Source: Sphingopyxis sp.
GTDB lineage: Bacteria; Pseudomonadota; Alphaproteobacteria; Sphingomonadales; Sphingomonadaceae
DNA: 64,000 nucleotides
Direction of reading: 5' to 3'
NCBI GenBank assembly: GCA_016793775.1
Contig: JAEULK010000050.1
Span: 62,001 to 126,000, forward strand
In this document: positions 1 to 9,545 of the stretch, piece after piece
Layout: each line of letters begins with the position of its first letter
Position numbering within the stretch: position 1 is the stretch's first letter
Notes under the pieces: generated by a model
Databases searched by the model: none
The model's input: the letters and a program-made list of their open reading frames with translations, nothing else
What the model was told of the DNA's origin: nothing
Translations under genes and position numbers: made by a program

Positions 1-1
1 C

Positions 2-973
<972 letters not shown>

Positions 974-995
974 CCACGTCGCCGCGCCCGACCCG

Positions 996-1601
996 ATGAC
1001 GATCTATTGCGACGAATCGGGCGGGCTCAACGCCGGTGCGATGACCTTTGCTGCGGTGATGCTGACGCCCCAGCAGGCGGCCGATATCCACGCGCGCTTT
1101 CGCGCGGTCACCGGAATGCGCGGCGAGCTCAAGGGCAGCCGCATCTCGATCGTCGAGCGCGCCTATCTGCTAGAACTTTTCGACCGCGCCGGCGGCCGCG
1201 CCTGGGTCGCGGTGGCCGAGCGCGACACGCTGGCGAAGAATGCCGGCGGCACCCTGCCGAGCGACCTCGCGCTCTATGGCGCGTTGCTCAACAGCGCGGT
1301 CGGCCGCTGGCTGCCCGAAACCGGCGGGGTGTGCACCGATGTGGTGATCGACGACGGGCGTTACGACCCCAAGATTCTCGGCCATGTCCGCGAGGAGATC
1401 CAGGCCGGCCTCGGCAATTGGGGCCGCGCCTCGCTCGCCGACAGCAAACGCAGCGACGGGGTGCAGATCGCCGATGTGATCGCCAACAGCCTGTTCAACA
1501 TCGCGGTAAAATCGCCGCGCGCGGCGCGGATCGCGCGGATCATCGAACCGATGCTGGCGTCGAAGGCAATCCGGGTGGCGGAGCTGGCGCGGGTTCCCTG
1601 A
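996..1601 (+). CDS. DUF3800 family protein
   Basis: A 201-aa protein starting MTIYCDESG. This N-terminal YxDESG signature, followed by a hydrophobic strand (GAMTFAAVML), is the hallmark of DUF3800 proteins, which are thought to have an RNase H-like fold. A later VIDDGRYD segment and a DSKRSDGVQIADVIANSLF segment supply the other acidic positions typical of the family (the QxADxxA motif). The molecular function is not established. The gene lies 22 bp after ftsH on the same strand and may be read through from it. I chose ATG 996 because the frame upstream runs inside ftsH, where the reading is antisense-like and low-complexity. Family call is firm; function is unknown. Confidence 0.82.
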   Translation: MTIYCDESGGLNAGAMTFAAVMLTPQQAADIHARFRAVTGMRGELKGSRISIVERAYLLELFDRAGGRAWVAVAERDTLAKNAGGTLPSDLALYGALLNSAVGRWLPETGGVCTDVVIDDGRYDPKILGHVREEIQAGLGNWGRASLADSKRSDGVQIADVIANSLFNIAVKSPRAARIARIIEPMLASKAIRVAELARVP

Positions 1602-1704
1602 AATCGAAGGTCGGTTCGGGGTGAAAGCCCACCCAAACCGTCGCCCACCAAAAAGGGCCGCAGTTTCCCGCGACCCCCCCTTGGTGATCTTGTGTCGCTT
1701 TGAT

Positions 1705-2049
1705 TTATTCGAAGTCGCTGCCACCGCCCGCGGGGCTGCGCGGCGGCGCGGCGGCGGTGAGGCGCAGGGCTTCGGCCGAGCGGCTGATCGAGCTGATTTC
1801 GTCGGGCGTATCGTCGTCGTCGACGACGACCTTCTGCAGCGAACCGGTCAGCGCTTCCTGCAGATCCTTTGGACGCACGGTCTGTTCGGCGATCTCGCGC
1901 AGCGCGACGACGGGGTTCTTGTCGCGGTCGCGGTCGATCGTCAGCTCCGAACCGCCCGAGATTTCGCGGGCGCGGTGCGCCGAGAGCAGAACCAGGTCGA
2001 AACGGTTGGAGACTTTGTCGACGCAATCTTCGACGGTAACGCGGGCCAT
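1705..2049 (-). CDS. rpoZ: DNA-directed RNA polymerase omega subunit
   Basis: A 114-aa protein starting [20 protein letters not shown], which matches alphaproteobacterial RpoZ almost end to end, including [15 protein letters not shown] and [11 protein letters not shown]. Omega helps the beta-prime subunit fold and assemble into RNA polymerase. The start is at 2049. An upstream in-frame ATG at 2088 would add 13 residues unlike the family and was not used. The C-terminal third is an acidic then Pro/Gly-rich extension ([11 protein letters not shown] onward), common in sphingomonads. The gene faces the DUF3800 gene and is divergent from the phospholipase D-type gene, with about 145 bp between the start codons. 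Confidence 0.95.
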   Translation of the reverse strand: MARVTVEDCVDKVSNRFDLVLLSAHRAREISGGSELTIDRDRDKNPVVALREIAEQTVRPKDLQEALTGSLQKVVVDDDDTPDEISSISRSAEALRLTAAAPPRSPAGGGSDFE

Positions 2050-2194
2050 AGATTTTCCTTGATCGAGGAGAGGCCAGCCCGGGGGCATGGCGGCAAGCGC
2101 TGCGCGCTAGCAGGCGGCCCCCGATATGTCAATAAAAGCGGACGCCCTCGCCGCCTCTTGCCCCGGCTGGCGACGCCCGCCTATGGTCGGCGCG

Positions 2195-3397
2195 ATGACC
2201 GCCGAGCCCGCCCCCGCCAGCGACCCCGATGCGCTGCGCGCCGATGTTGCGGGACACCGGATCGAGGTGATCGTCGATGGCGATGCCCGGCTCGATCGGC
2301 TGCTCGCGCTGCTGAACGGCGCGATCCGCAGCATCGACCTTATCATGTATATCTTCGAGCATGACGGGGCGGGAACGCGCGTGCTCGACGCGATGGCCGC
2401 CGCCGCGAAGCGCGGGGTGCGCGTACGCGCGGTGATCGACAGCTTCGGCTCGGGCGACATATCGGACAGCGCCTTCGATCCGCTGCGCGCCGAGGGCGGC
2501 AGCGTGACCTTTTTCTCGCGGCGCTGGCGCTCCACCTATCTGATCCGCAACCACCAGAAACTGCTGCTGATCGACGATGAGGTCGCCATGACCGGCGGCT
2601 TCAACATCGCCGATCCCTATCTCAGCACGCGCCAGACGCAGTGCTGGTTCGACATGGGCGTCGTGGTGCGCGGGCCGACGGTCGCGAGCATGGTACGATG
2701 GTTCGCCGCGATCCACCGCTATACCGTCGCGGACGACGGAAAATTGCTGATCCTGCGCCGCCTGATCCGCGAATGGCCGGTCGATGTCGGCCCCGTGTCC
2801 TGGCTCGTCGGCGGGCCGACCCAGCGCCTGTCGCCCTGGGCGCGCGCGGTGCGCAGCGATCTCGACAAGGCGCAGCAGCTCGACATGGCGATGGCCTATT
2901 TTTCGCCCGGCCAGGGCATGCTGCGCCGTCTTGGCCGCGTCGCCAAGCGCGGCCGCGCGCGCTTCGTGATGGCGGCGAAGTCGGACAATGCCGCGACGAT
3001 CGGTGCCTCGCGCCTGCTCTACGGCTATCTGCTGCGCAAAACGGCGGCGGTGTGGGAATATCAGCCGTGCCGGCTGCACATGAAGCTGATCGTCATCGAC
3101 GACACCGTCTATGTCGGCACCGCCAATTTCGACATGCGCAGCCTGTTCGTGAATGTCGAGGCGATGCTGCGCATTACCGATGCGGGCTTTGCCGAACGGA
3201 TGCGCGGCTTCGTCGCGGGGCTGGAACCCGATTGCGAGGTCATCACCGCCGAGGCGCACAAGGCGCGCGCCGGATGGCTCACCCGGCTGCGCTGGACGCT
3301 TTCCTGGTTCGTCGTCGGGGTGGTCGATTATACGGTGTCGCGGCGGCTCAACTTCGGCCTCGCCGACACCGATCCCGATCCCGATCCCGATCGTTAG
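2195..3397 (+). CDS. Phospholipase D-family protein, cardiolipin synthase-like
   Basis: A 400-aa protein with two HKD motifs: HQKLLLIDD with His at about residue 120 and HMKLIVIDD with His at about residue 295, the latter followed by YVGTANFDMRS. This arrangement is that of bacterial cardiolipin synthases (ClsB/ClsC type), which transfer phosphatidyl groups between phospholipids. Hydrophobic segments near residues 45-55 (IDLIMYIFEH) and 370-385 (TLSWFVVGVVDYTV) suggest membrane association. ATG 2195 was chosen; an earlier in-frame ATG at 2126 would put the divergent promoter region inside the protein. The C-terminus ends in a short Asp-Pro repeat (DTDPDPDPDR). The stop overlaps the convergent methyltransferase gene by 4 bp. 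Substrate cannot be told from sequence. Confidence 0.87.
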   Translation: MTAEPAPASDPDALRADVAGHRIEVIVDGDARLDRLLALLNGAIRSIDLIMYIFEHDGAGTRVLDAMAAAAKRGVRVRAVIDSFGSGDISDSAFDPLRAEGGSVTFFSRRWRSTYLIRNHQKLLLIDDEVAMTGGFNIADPYLSTRQTQCWFDMGVVVRGPTVASMVRWFAAIHRYTVADDGKLLILRRLIREWPVDVGPVSWLVGGPTQRLSPWARAVRSDLDKAQQLDMAMAYFSPGQGMLRRLGRVAKRGRARFVMAAKSDNAATIGASRLLYGYLLRKTAAVWEYQPCRLHMKLIVIDDTVYVGTANFDMRSLFVNVEAMLRITDAGFAERMRGFVAGLEPDCEVITAEAHKARAGWLTRLRWTLSWFVVGVVDYTVSRRLNFGLADTDPDPDPDR

Positions 3398-4032
3398 TCC
3401 TTCCAGCCCCAGAAGAGGAAACAGGGCGGGACGTTCACCCACTCGAACGCATTGTCGATATGCGCGAAATGCGCCGCGAGGAAATCGCGCGCGCGGGCGC
3501 GGAACTGATAGACGAGGAAGGCGCCGCCGGGGCGCAGCACGCGGTGCGTCGCCGCCGCGATCGCCGGGCCGACACCAGCGGGCAGGGTCGAAAAGGGCAG
3601 CCCCGACAGCACATAATCGGCATGGTCGAAACCATGCGCGCGGACGATCGCCTCGACGTCGGCGGCCGATCCGTGGACCGCGATGAAGCGGCTGTCGCGG
3701 ATATCCTTGCGCAGATAGTCGATGAAATCCTCGTTGGTGTCGATCGCGATCAGCGTCGCGTCGCCCGCCATCTTTTCGAGCACGGGACGGCAGAAGGTGC
3801 CGACGCCCGGGCCATATTCGACGAACAACCGGGTGGCTTTCCAGTCGACGGGTTCGAGCATGTGGCGGATCAGCGTCGGCGAGGAGGGCACGATCGACCC
3901 CACCATCACCGGATGCTTGATGAAACCGCGGACGAACATGCCCCACGGGCCCAGAAAGCGCTTCAGCCTGTCGCGAATCCTGCGGGACAGCGCGACCTTC
4001 GGTTCTTGGGCTTGCGCCCGGGGATTTGACAT
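3394..4032 (-). CDS. Class I SAM methyltransferase, phospholipid N-methyltransferase-like
   Basis: A 212-aa protein. The SAM-binding motif I is VEYGPGVGTFCRPVLEKM, preceded by the IVPSSPTLIRHML segment found in the phospholipid N-methyltransferase group (COG3963, PmtA-like). Further motifs are IAIDTNEDFIDYLR and ADYVLSGLPFSTLP. Such enzymes methylate phosphatidylethanolamine, although some relatives act on rRNA. The N-terminus is basic with an amphipathic stretch (RIRDRLKRFLGPWGMFVRGF), which fits peripheral membrane binding. The start at 4032 removes an upstream extension that runs into the MFS gene region. It converges on the phospholipase D-type gene, so two lipid-related genes meet tail to tail. 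The exact substrate is an inference. Confidence 0.8.
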   Translation of the reverse strand: MSNPRAQAQEPKVALSRRIRDRLKRFLGPWGMFVRGFIKHPVMVGSIVPSSPTLIRHMLEPVDWKATRLFVEYGPGVGTFCRPVLEKMAGDATLIAIDTNEDFIDYLRKDIRDSRFIAVHGSAADVEAIVRAHGFDHADYVLSGLPFSTLPAGVGPAIAAATHRVLRPGGAFLVYQFRARARDFLAAHFAHIDNAFEWVNVPPCFLFWGWKD

Positions 4033-4186
4033 GATGGCTTTCGCGTTGTTGCGGCTGGTCCGTGCGTGGCAAAATCGACACCGAAGCGCAAGAAAAGAGT
4101 CATGTATCAAGGCTGGACTGACGCCCCCCGCGCTGTAGGGAGAGGCCGAGGCACGACGAACGGCGGTGGCAGGGAAAGGCGCGCGA

Positions 4187-5497
4187 ATGTCGAATATCAG
4201 CCGCTCGATTCCGCCCGATCGCATGGCGGTGCTGTTCGCGGTGATGCTCGTCGCGGCGGCGGGCAATACCGCGATGCAATCGATCCTGCCGGCGATCGGC
4301 GCCAAGCTGCACATCCCCGACGTCTGGGTCAGCCTGGCCTTCAGCTGGTCCGCTTTGCTGTGGGTACTCACGGCGCCGCATTGGGCGCGCCAGTCGGACA
4401 AGCGTGGGCGCAAGGCGCTGATGGCGCTGGGAGTAATCGGCTTCCTCTCGTCGATGGCGCTGTGCGGGCTCGTGCTGTGGTCGGGGCTGGCGGGCTGGCT
4501 CGCCGCCGGTACGACCTTCATTCTCTTCGCGCTGTTCCGCAGCCTTTATGGCGGTTTCGGGTCGGCGGCGCCGCCGGCGGTGCAGGCCTATGTCGCGGCG
4601 CGCACCGAACCCGAGGAGCGCACGCAGGCGCTGTCGCTCGTCTCCTCGTCCTTCGGCCTCGGCACCGTCATCGGCCCCGCGATCGCGCCCTTCTTCATCC
4701 TGCCGCTGGTGGGGTTGGCTGGACCGCTGCTCGTCTTTGCGCTGATCGGGCTGGTCGTTCTCGTCATGCTGCGCTGGCGCCTGCCCGACGACATTCCGCG
4801 CTTTGCCGCGCGCGGCAATATCGCCTCCTACCCGACCACCGGCGGTTCGCCCGAAGCGACGACCGATGAGGCCGAAGACGAAATCGTCGATCCGTCGGCC
4901 GCCGCGTCGCCGCCGCTGCGCTGGAGCGACCGCCGCGTGCGCCCCTGGCTGCTCGCCGGCCTATTCGGCGGCCAGGCGCAGGCGATGATGCTCGGCGTCA
5001 TCGGCTTCCTGATCCTCGACCGGCTCGGACTGCGGCTGCGCCCCGACGAAGGCGCGGCGATGACGGGCATCGTGCTGATGGCCGGCGCCTTCGCCACATT
5101 GCTCGCGCAATGGGGTCTGATTCCCATTTTGAAGATGTCGGCGCGCACGGCGGTGCTCGTCGGGGCGGCGCTCGGCGGCATCGGCACGGTGATGACCGGC
5201 CTGTCGTTCGACCTGCATGGGATCATCATCGGCTTCGCCCTCGCCTCGCTGGGCTTCGGGCTGTTCCGTCCGGGCTTTACCGCGGGCTCGTCGCTTGCCG
5301 TCCCCCGCCGCGACCAGGGCAGCGTCGCGGGGATGACCGCGTCGATCAACGGGTCGGCCTACATCATCTCGCCCGCCGTCGGCGTGCTGCTCTACAACTG
5401 GCACCCGATGGTGGCTTACGGCCTGATGGCGGGCTTTTGCGGCTGGCTGGTCCTCTGGGGCTGGAACGCGCTCCGTCTGGACCGGCCCGCCGGCTAG
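4187..5497 (+). CDS. MFS transporter
   Basis: A 436-aa integral membrane protein with about 12 hydrophobic segments and the MFS motif A equivalent between helices 2 and 3 (WARQSDKRGRKALM). A long hydrophilic, acidic loop (TGGSPEATTDEAEDEIVDPS) sits in the middle, as expected between the two six-helix halves. ATG 4187 has an AGGGAAAGG ribosome site just upstream and is preferred to the GTG at 4166. It probably exports or imports a small molecule by proton coupling; no substrate can be assigned. Its end overlaps the convergent Cdc48-type gene by 4 bp. Confidence 0.9.
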   Translation: MSNISRSIPPDRMAVLFAVMLVAAAGNTAMQSILPAIGAKLHIPDVWVSLAFSWSALLWVLTAPHWARQSDKRGRKALMALGVIGFLSSMALCGLVLWSGLAGWLAAGTTFILFALFRSLYGGFGSAAPPAVQAYVAARTEPEERTQALSLVSSSFGLGTVIGPAIAPFFILPLVGLAGPLLVFALIGLVVLVMLRWRLPDDIPRFAARGNIASYPTTGGSPEATTDEAEDEIVDPSAAASPPLRWSDRRVRPWLLAGLFGGQAQAMMLGVIGFLILDRLGLRLRPDEGAAMTGIVLMAGAFATLLAQWGLIPILKMSARTAVLVGAALGGIGTVMTGLSFDLHGIIIGFALASLGFGLFRPGFTAGSSLAVPRRDQGSVAGMTASINGSAYIISPAVGVLLYNWHPMVAYGLMAGFCGWLVLWGWNALRLDRPAG

Positions 5498-7815
5498 TCC
5501 CCCGATCCGTCGTGCTTGCGTTCGCGCACCGGTTTCAACATGCCGGGCGCGAAGAAGCCGATCGGGTCGATGCTCATCGCGTTCTGCTTGATCTCGCCCT
5601 GGATCTTTTCATAATCCTTTTCCATCGCTTCGGTGACCGAAGCGCGCGTGTCCTTCAGCGCCGCCTCGAAATCCTCCATCGTCACCGTGTCGCTGTCGAT
5701 CGACCGTTTGAGCGCGGCAAGCCCGGCGCGGCGCGTCAGATCCTCGAGATCGGCGCCGGTGAAGCGGTCCGATGTCTCGGCCAGCACCGCCAGGTCGACA
5801 TCCTTCGCCAGTGGCATCTTCGCTGTCTGGATTTCCAGGATGCGCTTGCGCCCCTCGGCATTGGGCACCGACACATAGATCAGCTCGTCGAGCCGCCCCG
5901 GACGCAGCAGCGCGGGGTCGATCAGGTTGGGTCGATTGGTCGCGCCGATGACGACCACCGACTGCATCTCCTCGATCCCGTCCATCTCGGCGAGGATCGT
6001 GTTGACGACGCGTTCGGTCACTTGCGGCTCGCCCGACGTGCCGCTGCCGCGCGCGGGCGCCAGGCTGTCGAGTTCGTCGATGAAGATGATCGTCGGCGCC
6101 ACCGCACGCGCGCGCTGGAACAGCCGGGCGATCTGTTGCTCGCTCTCGCCATACCATTTGGAGAGCAGGTCCGACGACTTGATCGAGATGAAGTTCGCGT
6201 CGGATTCGCGCGCCGCCGCCTTCGCCAGCAAGGTCTTGCCCGTCCCCGGCGGGCCATAGAGCAGGAAGCCCTTCGCGGCACGGATACCGAGCCGCCGAAA
6301 CGCTTCGGGGTGCTTGAGCGGCAGCTCGATCCCCTCGATCAGCTTGTCGCGCGCGGCGTCGAGCCCGCCGATGTCGGTCCAGCGCGTCTTGGGCGCCTGC
6401 ACCATCACCTCGCGCATCGCCGACGGCTGGACGCGCTTCAGCGCATTGTTGAAGTCTTCGCGCGTCACGCGCAATTCTTCGAGCACCTCGGGCGGGATCG
6501 TGCCCTCCTCCAGGTTGAGCTTGGGCATGATCCGCCGCACCGCCTCGATCGCCGCCTCGCGGGTCAGCGCCGCCATGTCGGCACCGACGAAGCCGAAGGT
6601 CGTGCGCGCGAGTTCGTCGAGGTCGACATCCTCGCCGAGCGGCATGCCGCGCGTGTGGATGCCCAGTATCTCGCGCCGACCCTTTTCGTCGGGAACGCCG
6701 ATGACGATCTCGCGGTCGAAGCGGCCCGGGCGGCGCAGCGCCTCGTCGATCGCATCGGGGCGGTTGGTCGCGGCGATCACGACCAGATTGGTGCGCGGCT
6801 CGAGCCCGTCCATCAATGTCAGCAACTGCGCGACGAGACGCTTCTCGGCCTCGCCGGTCACCTGCCCGCGCTTGGGCGCGATCGAATCGATCTCGTCGAT
6901 GAACAGGATCGACGGCGCCGCCTTGGTGGCGGCCTCGAACACGTCGCGCAGCCGCTTTTCGGACTCGCCATAGGCGCTGCCCATGATCTCGGGCCCGTTG
7001 ATCAGGAAGAATTGCGCGTCGCTTTCATTGGCGACCGCGCGCGCCAGCCGGGTCTTGCCGGTGCCCGGCGGGCCGTGCAGCAGCACCCCGCGCGGCGGAT
7101 CGACGCCCAGGCGGCGGAACAGCTCGGGGTAGCGCAACGGCAGCTCGACCATCTCGCGGAGCTGGTCGATCGTCTCGCCCAGCCCGCCGAGATCGTCGTA
7201 AGTGACGTCGGTGCGCCGCGCGTCCTGCGGCTCCTGATATTCGGGGAGCAGTTCGATTTCGGTGTTTTCGTCGATGAAAACGACGCCCTTGGGGGTCGCC
7301 GACACGACGATGAGGCGCACCTCGGCCAGCGCATAGGCGGGGGCATTGAGCATCTGGCGCAGCTGCGGCGGCATGTCGCCCGCCGACACCCGCTGCTGCC
7401 CGGCGGTCGCCACCGTATCGCCGGCGACGAGCGGGCGGCCGAAGAAGCTGCGTTTCAGCGCGTTGGCCGAACCTTGCAGGCGCAGATTTTCCTGCGCCGG
7501 GGCGAACACCACCCGTGTCGCGGGGCGCGTTTCGACGCGGCTGAGCGTGACCATGTCGCCCGCCCCCGCGCCGGCATTGGCGCGCTGGAGGCCGTCGAGG
7601 CGGATCACGTCGAGACCTTCATCCTCGGCATAGGGTAAAACAACGCGCGATACGGTGTCGCGCTTGCCGCTGATCTGGACGATATCGCCTTCGGTAAGAC
7701 CCAGTTCGGCCATCGCGGCGCGGGGGATGCGCGCGATACCGCCGCCGCTTTCCTCGGCCCGGGCGTTGGCAACCTGCAGTTTGACCTGTTTTTCTTTTAC
7801 CGCTGCTTCGGCCAA
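5494..7815 (-). CDS. CDC48/VCP-type AAA+ ATPase
   Basis: A 773-aa two-ring AAA+ ATPase. Residues about 1-185 form the Cdc48 N domain (double-psi barrel start KLQVANARAEESGGGIARI). The D1 ring has Walker A GPPGTGKT at 248-255 and Walker B FIDEIDS. The D2 ring has Walker A GPPGTGKT at 521-528 and Walker B FIDELDS. Both rings keep the ATNRP sensor and arginine-finger RRPGRFD or RPGRLD segments. Family members are ubiquitin-linked unfoldases in eukaryotes and proteasome-linked in archaea; bacterial copies act without either. The C-terminus (DGSGD) lacks the archaeal HbYX proteasome-docking motif, so the partner protease, if any, is unknown. It diverges from the LysR gene. Confidence 0.95.
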   Translation of the reverse strand: MAEAAVKEKQVKLQVANARAEESGGGIARIPRAAMAELGLTEGDIVQISGKRDTVSRVVLPYAEDEGLDVIRLDGLQRANAGAGAGDMVTLSRVETRPATRVVFAPAQENLRLQGSANALKRSFFGRPLVAGDTVATAGQQRVSAGDMPPQLRQMLNAPAYALAEVRLIVVSATPKGVVFIDENTEIELLPEYQEPQDARRTDVTYDDLGGLGETIDQLREMVELPLRYPELFRRLGVDPPRGVLLHGPPGTGKTRLARAVANESDAQFFLINGPEIMGSAYGESEKRLRDVFEAATKAAPSILFIDEIDSIAPKRGQVTGEAEKRLVAQLLTLMDGLEPRTNLVVIAATNRPDAIDEALRRPGRFDREIVIGVPDEKGRREILGIHTRGMPLGEDVDLDELARTTFGFVGADMAALTREAAIEAVRRIMPKLNLEEGTIPPEVLEELRVTREDFNNALKRVQPSAMREVMVQAPKTRWTDIGGLDAARDKLIEGIELPLKHPEAFRRLGIRAAKGFLLYGPPGTGKTLLAKAAARESDANFISIKSSDLLSKWYGESEQQIARLFQRARAVAPTIIFIDELDSLAPARGSGTSGEPQVTERVVNTILAEMDGIEEMQSVVVIGATNRPNLIDPALLRPGRLDELIYVSVPNAEGRKRILEIQTAKMPLAKDVDLAVLAETSDRFTGADLEDLTRRAGLAALKRSIDSDTVTMEDFEAALKDTRASVTEAMEKDYEKIQGEIKQNAMSIDPIGFFAPGMLKPVRERKHDGSGD

Positions 7816-7972
7816 GGCGTGTCTCCCGCAAAATGGTCAGAACGGCGAAGATAGGAGGGCGGTTCCCGATTTGCGACCCCCCTTGCGTTCCGGGGCGTCC
7901 GACAACTTATGACGCACCGCACAAAATTCTGGCATGTCGGCGAAGGGCATGTCATCATCTTCGTCAGACGAT

Positions 7973-8851
7973 ATGGCACGCCTTCCTCCCCTCAGCAGCA
8001 TGGAGGCCTTTCTCGAGGTCGCCCGCCACGGTACGGTCAAGGCCGCCGCGAGCGAACTCGGGCTGTCGATGCCGGCGCTGTCGCGGCGTATCCAGACGCT
8101 GGAGCATGCGGTCGGCCGCCCGCTGTTCGACCGCCATCATCACGGGCTGCGGCTGACCGAGACCGGGCGCGTGCTGCAAGAGCAATTGTCGCCGATTCTC
8201 GACGAAATGCGCACGGTGATCGGCCAGGCGGGCAGCCCCGACGCATCGATGCGGCTCCACCTCAACGTCCTGCCGCTCTTCGCGCAGCAGCGACTGTTCC
8301 CGCGCCTGCCCGAACTGCGCCGCCAGCATCCCGAGCTGCACATCGACATCGACACCATGTCGCACGCCGAGGCGCGGCTCGGCGACGGCATCGACGCGGC
8401 GATCGCGCTGGCGCGCTCGATCGACCCGGTGCTCTATGCCGCGCGGCTCGACCAGGACAAGGTCTTCCCCATCGCCGCACGGACGCTGGCCGACGGCGAC
8501 CGCCCGATCACCGTGCCCGAACAATTGCAGCGGCTGACCATCCTCCTCCACCGCGAGATGCCCGAGACCTTCGGCGAGTGGAAAAAGGCGATCGGCATGC
8601 CCTATCTCGAGCCCGCCGGGATCGACTTTTTCGATTCGGGCCCGCTGATGCTCGAGGCGGCGGCGCAGGGCATCGGCGTCGCCTTCATGCACGGCCATCA
8701 TTTCGACGACGCGCACGACCCGCGGTTGATCCGGCTGTTCGATTTCGACGTCGACAGCCCATACAGCTATTGGTTCGTATGCCGCCCCCGCGCGCTGCGC
8801 CAGCCCGCGGTCAAGCTGTTCCACGACTGGCTGCTCGCGGCGAAGATCTGA
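7973..8851 (+). CDS. LysR-family transcriptional regulator
   Basis: A 292-aa regulator. Residues 1-60 form the winged helix-turn-helix (PPLSSMEAFLEVARHGTVKAAASELGLSMPALSRRIQTLE), followed by the linker helix and a two-lobed periplasmic-binding-like effector domain. The SSMEAF start and the effector domain (ELHIDIDTMSHAEARLGDGIDAAIAL) resemble the GcvA/AmpR branch. ATG 7973 gives the usual family N-terminus; ATG 7934 would add a Ser/Asp-rich 13-residue extension. LysR proteins usually control a divergent neighbour, here the Cdc48-type gene with about 155 bp between, but no palindromic T-N11-A site was convincing. The effector is unknown. Confidence 0.9.
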   Translation: MARLPPLSSMEAFLEVARHGTVKAAASELGLSMPALSRRIQTLEHAVGRPLFDRHHHGLRLTETGRVLQEQLSPILDEMRTVIGQAGSPDASMRLHLNVLPLFAQQRLFPRLPELRRQHPELHIDIDTMSHAEARLGDGIDAAIALARSIDPVLYAARLDQDKVFPIAARTLADGDRPITVPEQLQRLTILLHREMPETFGEWKKAIGMPYLEPAGIDFFDSGPLMLEAAAQGIGVAFMHGHHFDDAHDPRLIRLFDFDVDSPYSYWFVCRPRALRQPAVKLFHDWLLAAKI

Positions 8852-8916
8852 ACGGATTCAAGGCCGCGACCCGCGCAGATCGCCCAGAGGGCGAGGGTTG
8901 TCGAATGCCTGGAAAA

Positions 8917-8991
8917 TGGTGCTGCTGGACAGGATTGAACTGTCGACCTCGTCATTACCAATGACGCGCTCTACCACTGAGCTACAGCAGC
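8917..8991 (-). tRNA. tRNA-Thr (anticodon GGT)
   Basis: On the minus strand a full cloverleaf can be drawn: acceptor GCTGCTG pairs with CAGCAGC, the D arm is GCTCAGTGGTAGAGC, the anticodon stem CGTCA/TGACG holds loop TTGGTAA, and the T arm contains GTTCAATCC. The discriminator base is A and CCA is encoded at 8917-8919. Anticodon GGT reads ACC and ACT. The gene stands alone between the LysR gene and a short ORF. Confidence 0.96.
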
Positions 8992-9095
8992 AGCCGGGCC
9001 GCGGCGAAGGAGTTTCGTCGGGCAGGCGCGGCCTATGGCGGGACACCCCTCGCCTGTCAAGCCGCCAGACTTGACGCCGCGCGGATTTCGCGGGC

Positions 9096-9236
9096 ATGGA
9101 TCGCCGCGTGAGCAAAGCCCCTTCCCCCGCCGAACTCGAACGCCAGCAGCGGCTGGCCGACGCGCTGCGCGAAAATCTGCGCAAACGGAAGGCGCAGGCG
9201 CGCGAAAGCAAGGCGGACACTCGGCCTAAAGGCTGA
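9096..9236 (+). CDS. Small conserved-looking basic protein, 46 aa
   Basis: A short frame starting MDRRVSKAPSPAELERQQRL and ending at TGA 9234-9236. The middle is a strongly amphipathic, charged helix (ELERQQRLADALRENLRKRKAQARE), a composition unlike random translation of this GC-rich DNA. GTG 9108 is an alternative start (MSKAPSPAELE). I recall short ORFs of this type in other sphingomonads, but no function is known to me. Its last 11 bases overlap the end of the convergent DUF1905 gene. No clear ribosome site was found, so confidence is moderate. Confidence 0.6.
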   Translation: MDRRVSKAPSPAELERQQRLADALRENLRKRKAQARESKADTRPKG

Positions 9237-9540
9237 CGGTCACCGTCACATCGTCGCCTTCGGCGAGCGCCTCGGCCTTGCGCACCGCGGCCTTCACCGG
9301 AAGGATCCAGCCGCCGCTTTCCTTGTGCGGAAAGACCGAGGTCTGCCAGCTCGTATCGCCGATCGTCACCGCGACCCGCGCCGACCCGAATCCCCCGCGC
9401 TTGTCGAGCCACTGCCCCGACATCGCCGCAAAGCGGATGCCGTCAGCCACCTTGCCGTCGATGGTGAGGAAGAACCAGGCCGCAGGCGCCGTGGCCGATT
9501 GCCAGCGCCACAGGGGTGTTGTGGTGGTGAAGCTTTCCAC
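9226..9540 (-). CDS. DUF1905 domain-containing protein
   Basis: A 104-aa protein matching the DUF1905 pattern: WFFLTIDGKVADGIRF, then a GFGSARVAVTIGDTSWQTS strand pair, then SGGWILPVKAAVRKAEAL and a final DDVTVTVSL strand. The family is a small beta-barrel of unknown function, found alone or fused to YdeI-type domains. It is complete at normal family length. It lies 5 bp downstream of the cyclophilin gene on the same strand, so the two are probably one transcript. Confidence 0.86.
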   Translation of the reverse strand: MESFTTTTPLWRWQSATAPAAWFFLTIDGKVADGIRFAAMSGQWLDKRGGFGSARVAVTIGDTSWQTSVFPHKESGGWILPVKAAVRKAEALAEGDDVTVTVSL

Positions 9541-9545
9541 GGCCC

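Noticed and set aside
5110-7638. Long plus-strand frame of 842 codons
   Set aside because: It is antisense to the Cdc48-type gene, is full of Arg/Ala/Gly/His low-complexity sequence and matches no family; it is an effect of high GC content.
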